Below, piece after piece: positions 15,822-23,625 of a DNA stretch of 64,000 bases. This DNA is from Cohnella sp. CFH 77786 (lineage in GTDB: Bacteria > Bacillota > Bacilli > Paenibacillales > Paenibacillaceae). Made by a program: the position numbers and the translations under genes. Position 1 is the first letter of the stretch. Each line of letters begins with the position of its first letter. The stretch covers positions 124,001 to 188,000 of the forward strand of contig NZ_WJIB01000006.1 of the NCBI RefSeq assembly GCF_019400745.1, in the 5' to 3' direction. The notes beneath the pieces were generated by a model. It was not told the DNA's origin. It saw only the letters and a list, made by a program, of their open reading frames with translations, and made no database searches.

Positions 15822-16514
15822 TTACGATTTAATCTCTTCTTCCCGCTTCAGCATGCGGAAAGGGGAAACGGCGTTGGCCCGGTTCACCCTCCGGATGCCG
15901 CGGTACCACAGCAGGAGCATGAAGGGAACCGCGATCCACATCCAGCCGGAAGGCACGGTCAGCATCATGAAGTCGTACACCCCGTGCCAGACCAGAGGCA
16001 AAAGCGCCGCCAACCAGAGATGGTATTTCACGCGTTTGCCCGCTGAAAATTTGGCCCGGCCGAGCGAGTAGCCCATGAACACCCCGAACAGGGCGTGTCC
16101 GGAAACCGGCAGCAGCGCCCTGACCATCAGCGTCCCGAAGGTGGTCGGCTGCAAGAAGGCATAGAGGACGTTCTCGAGCGTGGCGAAACCGAGCGAAACG
16201 GCTGTCGCGTAAACGATCCCGTCATAGGGTTCGTCGAATTCCGTGTGATTGAATATGATGTGGTAGAGCACGAAAAATTTGAGCAGCTCCTCCACGGCGG
16301 CTGATATCACGAACGAATAGACGAGCGGAGACTCGCCCATCCACAGCGTCAACCCGCGCTGCAGCACCATGGCGGGCAGAACGATCAATACTCCCATGAG
16401 GAACACTCTGACCACCATGGACAGCGGTTCGGCATCGTAGCGGTCTTTCCAATAGAAATAGGCGAGCAGCGCGAGTCCCGGAGCAATGGCGGCAGCCAGC
16501 ACCGACAGAAGCAT
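15822..16514 (-). CDS. prsW: PrsW family glutamic intramembrane protease
   Basis: 230 residues and about seven membrane helices. Family motifs: EEllK (VEELLKFF, E75/E76), ATLENVLYAF near 111-120, GHALFGVFMG (H140) and PLVWHGVYDF near the C-terminus. In B. subtilis PrsW makes the site-1 cut of anti-sigma factor RsiW. Next to mecA, as in B. subtilis (prsW-ypbH region). A TATAAT element at 16556-16561 may drive it. Confidence 0.93.
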   Translation of the reverse strand: MLLSVLAAAIAPGLALLAYFYWKDRYDAEPLSMVVRVFLMGVLIVLPAMVLQRGLTLWMGESPLVYSFVISAAVEELLKFFVLYHIIFNHTEFDEPYDGIVYATAVSLGFATLENVLYAFLQPTTFGTLMVRALLPVSGHALFGVFMGYSLGRAKFSAGKRVKYHLWLAALLPLVWHGVYDFMMLTVPSGWMWIAVPFMLLLWYRGIRRVNRANAVSPFRMLKREEEIKS

Positions 16515-16610
16515 TCTCGTCCCCCCTTCCGTGATCGTTACGGTCTGCAGCTTACATTATACAACGGGATGGCTGACGACACACCCTCTTCCCGGCATTC
16601 GCCGGCAAGC

Positions 16611-16659
16611 AAAAAAGAACATTCCGCGGCAAGCCGTCCGCCGCCGCAAAATGTTCTTC
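16611..16659 (-). terminator. Terminator of mecA
   Basis: Long near-perfect stem AAGAACATT...GCGGC paired with GCCGC...AATGTTCTT, followed by TTTTTTGC on the minus strand. Confidence 0.9.
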
Positions 16660-16682
16660 GCCTTCAAACAGATTTCGCGGGT

Positions 16683-17285
16683 TCAGCCAAAATGCTCGGC
16701 CAAAACCATCACCGCTTGGGCCGGAATCACGATTTGACCGTATTCCTCGAGTACGGCGGGCGTCACGGATGTTGCTTCACCGTATTCCGCCAGCACGGCG
16801 ATCAAAGCGTGGTAGCTTGCGGTTTCCAGGCCCGCCGGATCGAAGCAGAGGATCCATTGGTCCTGGTATCGGTACATGCGACCTTCTTCCGTCAGTCGGC
16901 CGGCCAGCGTCTTGGCCGCGCCGATCGCGTCTTCGATATCCCGGAACCGGTATATGATAGCTTCGCTTTGTTCAAGCGTCACTTCCATTTCGTAAACCTC
17001 GTCGTCCATCTCGTCAAGGGCGGAGGACTCCGGATCGCGCTCTTGCTTTCCCCTGGTCACGATGACGACCATTCCTTGAGCCGGCATGGCGAAAACTTCA
17101 ACCGCGAGCGGCCCCGAAGCGTCAAAGCCGAGCTCGTTGTAAGCTTGATCCATCATTTCGCTGAACAGCTCATGCACCTTGGGAATCTCGCGCCACATGT
17201 CTTCCTTCTGGATCCCGCGTTCCGTCAAATCGTCGAACGTGAGGAAAATACGAATTTTGTCTTGGCCGAGCCGCTCCATCCTCAT
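16683..17285 (-). CDS. mecA: Adaptor protein MecA (YpbH paralogue type)
   Basis: 200 residues. N-terminal substrate-binding part (MRMERLGQDKIRIFLTFDDL), acidic linker (DEMDDEVYEME) and C-terminal ClpC-binding domain. MecA/YpbH deliver substrates to the ClpCP protease. Start ATG at 17285, with GGAGG 8 nt upstream. Its position beside prsW matches ypbH. The promoter region carries an unusual inverted repeat (17313-17378). Confidence 0.92.
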   Translation of the reverse strand: MRMERLGQDKIRIFLTFDDLTERGIQKEDMWREIPKVHELFSEMMDQAYNELGFDASGPLAVEVFAMPAQGMVVIVTRGKQERDPESSALDEMDDEVYEMEVTLEQSEAIIYRFRDIEDAIGAAKTLAGRLTEEGRMYRYQDQWILCFDPAGLETASYHALIAVLAEYGEATSVTPAVLEEYGQIVIPAQAVMVLAEHFG

Positions 17286-17312
17286 GACAGGACCCTCCTT
17301 TGCGCACGATGG

Positions 17313-17378
17313 GTGATAACAGCGTATGATCGGGCATATAATGTGTGATTGAAATCTGCTTTGACAACATGTTATCAC
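17313..17378 (-). promoter_or_regulatory. mecA promoter bracketed by an inverted repeat
   Basis: TTGTCA (17362-17367), 18 nt, CATTAT (17338-17343) on the minus strand. GTGATAAC at 17313-17320 and its reverse complement GTTATCAC at 17371-17378 flank the promoter at about 50-nt spacing, suggesting a two-site operator. No regulator assigned. Confidence 0.45.
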
Positions 17379-17441
17379 TTCTCCCATCGAAATGCACTAG
17401 GGAAAACCCTCGGATGGCAAATAATCGCGGGCTCCCGCACG

Positions 17442-17483
17442 AAAAAGGCGCCTCCTCCCCGGTTTCGGGGAGACGCGCCTTTC
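17442..17483 (-). terminator. Terminator after the 110-residue membrane-anchored protein gene
   Basis: Stem AAGGCGC..TCTCCCC / GGGGAG..GCGCCTT, then TTT on the minus strand, directly after the stop. Confidence 0.85.
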
Positions 17484-17484
17484 G

Positions 17485-17817
17485 TTAAATGTGCTGGCCG
17501 TTCTGATTCAAGATCTCGTTGATTTCATGTTTTACCTTCGGGTCTTTGGAGGCGAGATGCTCGACCTGCTCCAACCCCTCGGAGCTCGCCGATCCGTTGC
17601 GTGCGGCGGAGAAGGCGTTCTTCGTCTGCAGGCCGAGGAGGCCGCCCCCGAATTTCACGTTCATCCCTCTATCGATCGCCGTTTCCTTCATTTCGTTCAT
17701 CCGATGCTTCAGCATTTCACCGATACCGTTCATCGCCGCGTTCACCGTCCGGTTACGGATGAGCATGACCACGGCCGCGCCGGCGAGACCGCCGAGCACG
17801 AAAGTCCCCAGTCTCAT
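17485..17817 (-). CDS. Uncharacterised membrane-anchored protein
   Basis: 110 residues. One N-terminal hydrophobic segment (GTFVLGGLAGAAVVMLI), a charged helical middle and a lysine/glutamate-rich tail (SKDPKVKHEINEILNQ). No family recognised. ATG preceded by an AGGAGGTGG site. Monocistronic with its own terminator. Confidence 0.7.
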   Translation of the reverse strand: MRLGTFVLGGLAGAAVVMLIRNRTVNAAMNGIGEMLKHRMNEMKETAIDRGMNVKFGGGLLGLQTKNAFSAARNGSASSEGLEQVEHLASKDPKVKHEINEILNQNGQHI

Positions 17818-17897
17818 GATGCCACCTCCTTGTCGGTGTCTTTAGTGTGGCCGGGAAGGTGCCGGACATGCGTCCTCAAAATAAGGAAACGGTCCCG

Positions 17898-17927
17898 TTA
17901 CTCGCGCCCATTCTTGTATGATACAAT
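17898..17927 (+). promoter_or_regulatory. Possible promoter of the polysaccharide deacetylase
   Basis: TTACTC, 18 nt, TACAAT preceded by TGA (extended -10), about 50 nt upstream of the ATG. Confidence 0.4.
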
Positions 17928-17977
17928 CGTTTCGATACGACAAAATACACGACATCCATCGGAGGGATTTCGACACC

Positions 17978-18895
17978 ATGTCCCATCGCCAACGTCCGAT
18001 TTTGAACGCCGCAGCCTGCGCTTCCGCCCTCCTCCTCGCCCTCACCGCCTGCGGAAGCGGAGAATCCGCGGGGTCCGCTTCCCCCTCGGCAAGCTCGCCG
18101 GCTCCTCCTTCCGCGAGCAGCGTAACGGCGGCCCCTTCGGCATCTGCCGGAGCGGCAAGCTCGCCGGCACAGACGCCTGCCAGTACGGTTCCGGCATCTC
18201 CTTCCGCTTCGGAGTCCACACCGCCTGCGCCAGCGGTTGCCGCCGCGCCGACTTACCGGATGAACAAAGCGTACAACATCGTTCCGATCGACAAGGACAA
18301 ATCGCCGTCCAAAGTCGTGCTGCTTACGTTCGACGACGGTCCCAAGGAAGCCGGCATGCTCGGTCAAATCCTGGACGCGCTCGACAAGCACCACGCCAAA
18401 GCCATCTTCTTCGTGAACGGATACCGAGTCAAGGCGCACCCCGAATTGCTGAAGGAAATCGACCGGCGCGGCCAAGTGATCGGCAATCACTCGTACGATC
18501 ACATCATGCTCGGCAAGGAGAAGGATGACAAAATCCGGGACCAGATCGGACGGGTCCAGGAGATCGTGAAAGAAGTGACCGGCAAAACGCCCGTGTTTTT
18601 CCGGCCTCCCTACGCTTCCGCCAACGACACCGTTCACAAGGTCGCCAAGGATAACGGGCTGCTCTTCATGACCTGGTCCAACGGGTCGCTCGACTGGGCT
18701 CTCGGCAAGAAAGTACAGGATAAGCCGCAGGCGGTCATCGATAACGTAATCAAACAGCTCCACCCCGGCAGCAATATCCTGATGCACGAGCTGCCATGGA
18801 CGGCCGAAGCGCTGGACCGGCTGCTCACGCGTCTCGAGGACGAAGGTTATGCATTCGTCGATCCGAACGCGATCGATTCAACGATCGGAAAATAA
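17978..18895 (+). CDS. Lipoprotein polysaccharide (peptidoglycan/chitin-type) deacetylase
   Basis: 305 residues. Signal with lipobox LTAC (C25), then an Ala/Ser/Pro-rich linker to about residue 90, then a NodB homology domain: TFDDGP (117-122), HSYDH metal ligands (H171, H175), RPPY near 214 and a late MHE motif. A metal-dependent N-deacetylase acting outside the membrane on cell-wall or GlcNAc polymers. ATG at 17978 chosen so that the lipobox is N-terminal. One of the few plus-strand genes; followed by a strong terminator. Confidence 0.92.
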   Translation: MSHRQRPILNAAACASALLLALTACGSGESAGSASPSASSPAPPSASSVTAAPSASAGAASSPAQTPASTVPASPSASESTPPAPAVAAAPTYRMNKAYNIVPIDKDKSPSKVVLLTFDDGPKEAGMLGQILDALDKHHAKAIFFVNGYRVKAHPELLKEIDRRGQVIGNHSYDHIMLGKEKDDKIRDQIGRVQEIVKEVTGKTPVFFRPPYASANDTVHKVAKDNGLLFMTWSNGSLDWALGKKVQDKPQAVIDNVIKQLHPGSNILMHELPWTAEALDRLLTRLEDEGYAFVDPNAIDSTIGK

Positions 18896-18900
18896 CGCGA

Positions 18901-18932
18901 AAACCCGTTGCCGCACGCGGCAACGGGTTTTT
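18901..18932. terminator. Bidirectional terminator after the deacetylase gene
   Basis: Near-perfect stem AACCCGTTGCCGC / GCGGCAACGGGTT with TTTTTG on the plus side. A-rich flank on the other side may serve the converging minus-strand gene at 18976. Confidence 0.9.
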
Positions 18933-18975
18933 GATACGGCGCGCCGGGCGGAAACGGGCCGGTCGCGCAATTTGG

Positions 18976-19275
18976 TTACGGTCCGTACATCTCCCTGCCC
19001 CACCAGACGAGGCCGGCGGTCAGGGCTGAGAATAGAACGAGCAAGGTCCGGTAGAACCAGCGGGACAGCTGTTTCTGCTTCGACGGATGGATGACGGAAC
19101 GCGGCGGCATGCCGGTCTCCGGAATGCCGGAGGACGCGGCCGCCTGGACGATCGCTGCCTCCAGCTCTTCCAGCGTAAGCGGCGGGCCTTCTTCCGGCTC
19201 TGCTTTCCGCTCGAAAGCCAGATTCTTCGCTTCACGATACCGTGCCCATACGGAAGAGGTATCGTTGTCGTTCAT
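18976..19275 (-). CDS. Uncharacterised protein coupled to the CPBP protease
   Basis: 99 residues. Hydrophilic N-terminal part with an acidic segment (TLEELEAAIVQAAASS) and one C-terminal membrane helix (TLLVLFSALTAGLVWWG). The ATG overlaps the protease stop by 4 nt (ATGA), so the two are co-translated. No family recognised; tail-anchored topology is predicted. Confidence 0.65.
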   Translation of the reverse strand: MNDNDTSSVWARYREAKNLAFERKAEPEEGPPLTLEELEAAIVQAAASSGIPETGMPPRSVIHPSKQKQLSRWFYRTLLVLFSALTAGLVWWGREMYGP

Positions 19276-19868
19276 TCTTTCTCCCTCCGATAACGAATGA
19301 TGAGCCCCATAGCCAGGTCGATCAGAAAATGGGCAGCGATCGGCGCCCAGATCGTGCCGGTTTGAATCTGAATCCACCCCAGGCCGTAGCTGATGGAAAA
19401 AACGAGGCCCGTCGGAATCCAATGCCGCAAATACCGGACGTGGATCGCGGCGAACGCGATGCTGGTCCAATAAGCGCCGATCGCATGCTGTACGGCCCCG
19501 CGGAACAGGATTTCCTCGCACAGGCTCACGACCAAGGAGATGAGCGCGATGTGCCAGATCGGACGCGTCCGGAAAATCCGTTCGTTGACGCCTCCGTCTT
19601 CGGAAGCCTCGTCCGGGATCCAGCCGGAGATCGCCAGATCGGCGAGAAGCACGCAAGCCGCTAATCCCGCTCCCCATAAGGCGAAATCCGCGTTCCCCGG
19701 CCATGAAAGCAAATCAATCGGGCTTCGCCCCTGAAAAAACAGCCAAACCACGCCGATAATGAGGGTAAGTAGCTGGGTCAGATACAAATTGAGCAGCAGC
19801 ATCCGGTCTGACAACTCGTCGACCGACACTTGACGGATCTTGAGCTTGCGAATGTCGAATTTTCTCAT
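19272..19868 (-). CDS. CPBP family intramembrane glutamic protease
   Basis: 198 residues with several membrane helices. Abi/CPBP motifs: EEILFRG (E118, E119, R123), FAAIH near residue 143 and a late HFLIDL. The family (Rce1-type) cleaves membrane-embedded or prenyl/peptide substrates; the role here is unknown. Cotranscribed with a small tail-anchored protein that could be a partner (inference from overlap only). Confidence 0.85.
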   Translation of the reverse strand: MRKFDIRKLKIRQVSVDELSDRMLLLNLYLTQLLTLIIGVVWLFFQGRSPIDLLSWPGNADFALWGAGLAACVLLADLAISGWIPDEASEDGGVNERIFRTRPIWHIALISLVVSLCEEILFRGAVQHAIGAYWTSIAFAAIHVRYLRHWIPTGLVFSISYGLGWIQIQTGTIWAPIAAHFLIDLAMGLIIRYRREKE

Positions 19869-19963
19869 GATACCTCTGAAGAATGCGAATTTTGTATGTT
19901 CAGCCGAGCGTTTTTTTTCTATACTAGAGACTGCATAAAATCCTTCCGCCCAAAGGAGAAAAC

Positions 19964-20887
19964 ATGGAAAAGCGTTTGAACCGAACCGATCTCGGCTTTT
20001 CGTTGGCGTTCCTTTTTATGCTCGTCATCGCCACCGGAGCCTTTTTTTACGGCGTGAAAGTCGGAACCGACAGAGTCCAGGCGGAGCGTCTCGAAGCCGA
20101 GCGCTCCAGCAAGCCGCTTGCTCAATCCGCGCCGAACGCATACCAGCAGCAAGATCTGGTATCCTTCTATCATACCGTATTTTTGCCTTACCGTGAATTT
20201 CAGAACGAATGGTTTTCCGCGAGAGGCGAATGGAACGCCGATCCTTCCGCGGATCTGTCCGCGTCCTTGAAAATGCTCTCCAAAACGGCGAACGCCAAAT
20301 ACGCGAAAATCAAAAGCGCGTTCGTGTCGCCTTCTTCGCCGCTCCTGAAGGATGCGCAGACCGATTACATGAAAAGCCTGAAGCTCTTCTCCGACAGTTT
20401 CGCGAACCTTGCGTCCACCGCGAACAAAGGCACTACGGAGCAGCTGCTTCAATCTTTGGAGAACCAAGCCTTCTACACGGAGGGACGCAAATACGCCTTG
20501 TCCGGTCAGAACGCCTATTATACCGCCATGCTCAAATGGGCGGCAACGGTGAACCCGGACATCCCGGAAGATTTCAAAAGCCCTGCCGTCATCGAGCTGG
20601 CGCGTTGGAAATCGATGCCGCTCATCATCAAAAACAAAGTGGCCGTCGATTATTTGTCCAGCCATTCCCTGTACGCCGATTTCCTTCCGCATGACTTGAC
20701 CGCCCGGATCGACCAGTTCATCCGGTCCGGACAAGCCGACAAGATGAAGCAGACAACGGTCGGTTCGATCGCCGAACTGCTGACGGGCACGGACGCCGTA
20801 CGAAACGGCGACTTCCTCGGCAGCAAAACGATGCTGTATCCGAACGAGCAGTTGCCTCAGTTGCCTTTTTTCATCCCGGATAAGTAA
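19964..20887 (+). CDS. Uncharacterised membrane-anchored extracytoplasmic protein
   Basis: 307 residues. Membrane anchor at about 11-31 (LGFSLAFLFMLVIATGAFF), then a helical, lysine-rich soluble domain to the end. No catalytic motif. ATG after AAAGGAG. Alone on the plus strand between CPBP and serA. No family recognised. Confidence 0.75.
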   Translation: MEKRLNRTDLGFSLAFLFMLVIATGAFFYGVKVGTDRVQAERLEAERSSKPLAQSAPNAYQQQDLVSFYHTVFLPYREFQNEWFSARGEWNADPSADLSASLKMLSKTANAKYAKIKSAFVSPSSPLLKDAQTDYMKSLKLFSDSFANLASTANKGTTEQLLQSLENQAFYTEGRKYALSGQNAYYTAMLKWAATVNPDIPEDFKSPAVIELARWKSMPLIIKNKVAVDYLSSHSLYADFLPHDLTARIDQFIRSGQADKMKQTTVGSIAELLTGTDAVRNGDFLGSKTMLYPNEQLPQLPFFIPDK

Positions 20888-20924
20888 GAAACGCTTCGAA
20901 TCGCAATTTGTCGCATATTCGTCA

Positions 20925-20953
20925 TTGCATCGGACACCCCGTTGCTTTAAAAT
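20925..20953 (+). promoter_or_regulatory. Promoter of serA
   Basis: TTGCAT, 17 nt, TAAAAT. It lies about 230 nt upstream of the serA start, predicting a long structured leader. Confidence 0.65.
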
Positions 20954-21000
20954 AGTAAAATCCGATGACGTAATGTTCTCTCGCAAGTCACCCTCCACGC

Positions 21001-21091
21001 GCCGCCTGCCCGCCCGGAAGCGGAGGCGGCAATGGGGGTTTTTTCTTAGTGATTCGGATCGTATAGGATCTGCGATACGTTTCTGAATCAC
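21001..21091 (+). promoter_or_regulatory. Structured serA leader with terminator-like hairpin
   Basis: First hairpin GCCGCCT (21001) / AGGCGGC (21024), then TTTTTT at 21039-21044: an intrinsic-terminator form inside the leader. Second hairpin GTGATTC (21049) / GAATCAC (21085) with an inner CGTAT/ATACG pair. No T-box motif was found. It may be attenuation control, or the terminator of the upstream gene if the promoter is not used. Confidence 0.5.
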
Positions 21092-21181
21092 CTCGGGTAT
21101 AACGTCATCCGTCCGAATAGGACGGTGCAGCCGTTTTACTTGGCTTGACCGATCGTGAACAAGAGAAGGGGGATTTTACGC

Positions 21182-22774
21182 ATGTTTAAAGTTTTGGTGT
21201 CGGATCCGATCAGCGATTTGGGGATTTCCCAGCTGGTCGAAGCGGCGGATATCGCCGTGGACAAGAAAACCGGTCTTACCGAGGACGAGCTCGTCTCCAT
21301 CATCGGCGAATATGACGCCCTGCTCGTCCGCAGTCAGACCCGCGTGACCGAGCGGATCATGACGGCGGGCAAACAGCTGAAAGTCATCGGGCGCGCCGGA
21401 GTCGGCGTGGATAATATCGACCTGGATGCGGCTACCCGCCGAGGGATTATCGTCATCAACGCGCCGGACGGCAACACGATCACCACCTGCGAGCACACGT
21501 TCGCCATGATGATGGCGCTCGCCCGCCACATCCCCCAAGCTTACCTGAAAACCGTCGGAGGCGTATGGGACCGCAAGTCGTTCGTCGGCGTCGAGCTCCG
21601 CAACAAAGTGCTTGGCGTGCTCGGCATGGGCCGGATCGGCAGCGAAGTCGCCGCCCGGGCCAAAGCGTTCGGCATGACCGTATACGGCTACGATCCGTTC
21701 CTGACGGAAGAACGCGCCGAGAAATTGGGCGTGCGTCTCGCCACCGTGGACGAAGTCGTACGCGACGCCGATTTCATTACCGTACACACTCCCCTTACCG
21801 CGGAAACGCGGCATATGATCGGCAAAGAACAGTTCGCTCGGGCCAAGAAAGGCGTTCGTATCGTCAACTGCGCGCGCGGAGGCATCATTGACGAGAACGC
21901 GCTCGTCGAAGCGATCGACGCCGGCATCGTGGCCGGAGCCGCGTTCGACGTGTTCGAGGAAGAACCGCCTGCACCCGACCATCCGTTCCTGTCCCATCCG
22001 AAAATCATCGTGACGCCCCACCTCGGCGCCTCCACCGTGGAAGCCCAGGAAAACGTGGCGATTGACGTCTCCGAGCAGCTTCTGCACATTTTGCGGGGCG
22101 AACCGTTCAAGAACGCGGTCAACATGCCTCCGGTTCCCGGCGACGTATTGGCCAAGCTGGAGCCGTACTTCCCGCTCGGCAAGAAGCTCGGCAGCTTCGC
22201 CTCCCAGATCGCAGACGGCCCGGTGAAGGAAATTTCGATCACGTATGCCGGCGATTTGGCCGACGTGGACACCGCACAGCTAACCCGCTATGTCGTTCAA
22301 GGCGTACTGGCCCATCATCTCGGCACCGACGTCGTGAACGTGGTCAACGCCATGCATCTGGCCAAAACCCGCGGCGTTAACATCGTCGTCTCGACCACCC
22401 AAGCCTCGAAAGGCTTCACCAACCTGGTCAGCGTTTCCCTGCGTACGAGCAAGGAAGAACGCGTCGTATCCGGCGCGCTGCTGAACGGATTCGGGCCGCG
22501 TATCACGCAGGTGGACAAATTCCCGGTCGACGTCGAGCCGCAAGGCCATCTGCTTCTGATCTCCCACCACGATAAACCGGGGATTATCGGACGCGTCGGC
22601 ACGCTGCTCGGCAACAACGAAGTCAACATCGCGACGATGCAGGTCGGCCGTAAAGTCATCGGCGGAGCCGCCATCATGGTGCTTGGCGTGGACAAAGCCG
22701 TGCCGAAGGAAGTGCTGGCGGAAGTCGCCTCGCTGGCGGACCTCAACAACGCGAAGCAGATTCAGCTGTTCTGA
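21182..22774 (+). CDS. serA: D-3-phosphoglycerate dehydrogenase
   Basis: 530 residues. Oxidises 3-phosphoglycerate as the first step of serine synthesis. NAD-binding GMGRIGSEVA near residue 149, catalytic segments NCARGGIIDENAL and TPHLGAST, then the intervening (ASB) domain and a C-terminal ACT domain (HDKPGIIGRVGTLLG). This is the long 530-residue type found in Bacillus. ATG at 21182 after AAGGGGG. A strong terminator follows. Confidence 0.97.
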   Translation: MFKVLVSDPISDLGISQLVEAADIAVDKKTGLTEDELVSIIGEYDALLVRSQTRVTERIMTAGKQLKVIGRAGVGVDNIDLDAATRRGIIVINAPDGNTITTCEHTFAMMMALARHIPQAYLKTVGGVWDRKSFVGVELRNKVLGVLGMGRIGSEVAARAKAFGMTVYGYDPFLTEERAEKLGVRLATVDEVVRDADFITVHTPLTAETRHMIGKEQFARAKKGVRIVNCARGGIIDENALVEAIDAGIVAGAAFDVFEEEPPAPDHPFLSHPKIIVTPHLGASTVEAQENVAIDVSEQLLHILRGEPFKNAVNMPPVPGDVLAKLEPYFPLGKKLGSFASQIADGPVKEISITYAGDLADVDTAQLTRYVVQGVLAHHLGTDVVNVVNAMHLAKTRGVNIVVSTTQASKGFTNLVSVSLRTSKEERVVSGALLNGFGPRITQVDKFPVDVEPQGHLLLISHHDKPGIIGRVGTLLGNNEVNIATMQVGRKVIGGAAIMVLGVDKAVPKEVLAEVASLADLNNAKQIQLF

Positions 22775-22786
22775 TTGGGTTAAATG

Positions 22787-22823
22787 AAGCCTCCCGGACA
22801 TAAGGTCCGGGAGGCTTTCTTTT
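22787..22823 (+). terminator. Terminator of serA
   Basis: 13-bp perfect stem AAGCCTCCCGGAC / GTCCGGGAGGCTT with TTCTTTTG following. Confidence 0.93.
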
Positions 22824-22844
22824 GCGCTCGCGCCTGATTCGGCA

Positions 22845-23240
22845 TCAGTCGAGGGACATCATGCGGGACAATCGCTGCGCGTCCCGGTCATTTGCAGCAA
22901 AAACGCGAGGCCGATTCTGACGATCGAACAGGAGCATGACCGTGTGTTTCTTGCCTTTGATGATGTAGAGGTCAGTTATTGATATCGCTGACGTGCGGTC
23001 TCGCATGACGACGTTGTCACGAAAGCCGATTTTGATGATCAGACCTTCCGGTATCGATATCCCGACATAGGGCTTCCGATTTCTTAGCAAGAGATTGACG
23101 GCATCAGTCATACGATCGGTGGACGAAAACTCTCTGACCACTTGATTCTTGGCCGGATCGATGACTTGTATGTCATCTGGATGAACAGCCGAGTCGGAGA
23201 AGTACAGCATAAAGGTAAGCAGCATTCGATCCCAAAACAT
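22845..23240 (-). CDS. Uncharacterised small protein
   Basis: 131 residues. Short hydrophobic N-terminus (MLLTFMLYF), then a mixed soluble domain (DDIQVIDPAKNQVVREFSS). AGAGAGGGG precedes the ATG. No recognised family and no operon partner; it lies between the serA terminator and a 50-bp tandem array. Possibly a shortened form of a larger gene. Confidence 0.5.
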   Translation of the reverse strand: MFWDRMLLTFMLYFSDSAVHPDDIQVIDPAKNQVVREFSSTDRMTDAVNLLLRNRKPYVGISIPEGLIIKIGFRDNVVMRDRTSAISITDLYIIKGKKHTVMLLFDRQNRPRVFAANDRDAQRLSRMMSLD

Positions 23241-23357
23241 GAAGGCAGCCCCTCTCTATTGGCAACATGACTAGCATGTCCGGCCATGGGGAAGGAATGC
23301 ATTGTGGCAATCGAAAACGAAGTAAATCCTGATGCGCGGACCGAAATCGCGTCCTTG

Positions 23358-23623
23358 GTCCACTATTTTCGCGCATCCGCACATGAACCCACCAATTAGT
23401 GTCTGTCGTCCACTATTTTCGCGCATCCGCACATGAACCCACCAATTAGTGTCTGTCGTCCACTATTTTCGCGCATCCGCACATGAACCCACCGATTAGC
23501 GTCTGTCGTCCACTATTGTCGCGCATCCGCACATGAACCCACCCAATTAGCGTCTGTCGTCCACTATTTTCGCGCAATCGCATATCAACCCACCGATTGG
23601 CGTCTGTCGTCCACTATTTTCGC
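23358..23623. repeat. 50-bp tandem repeat array
   Basis: Units begin at 23358, 23408, 23458, 23508, 23559 and 23609 (the last one truncated). The core is GTCCACTATTTTCGCGCATC followed by CGCACATGAACCCACC. Units differ by only a few substitutions and one 1-nt insertion. The array ends 3 nt before the stop of the MFS gene. No ORF is supported in the 23241-23625 gap. Confidence 0.92.
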
Positions 23624-23625
23624 CA

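Noticed and set aside
20954..21181. T-box riboswitch upstream of serA
   Set aside because: The T-box antiterminator sequence (GGGTGGNACCGCG type) and a specifier loop are missing.
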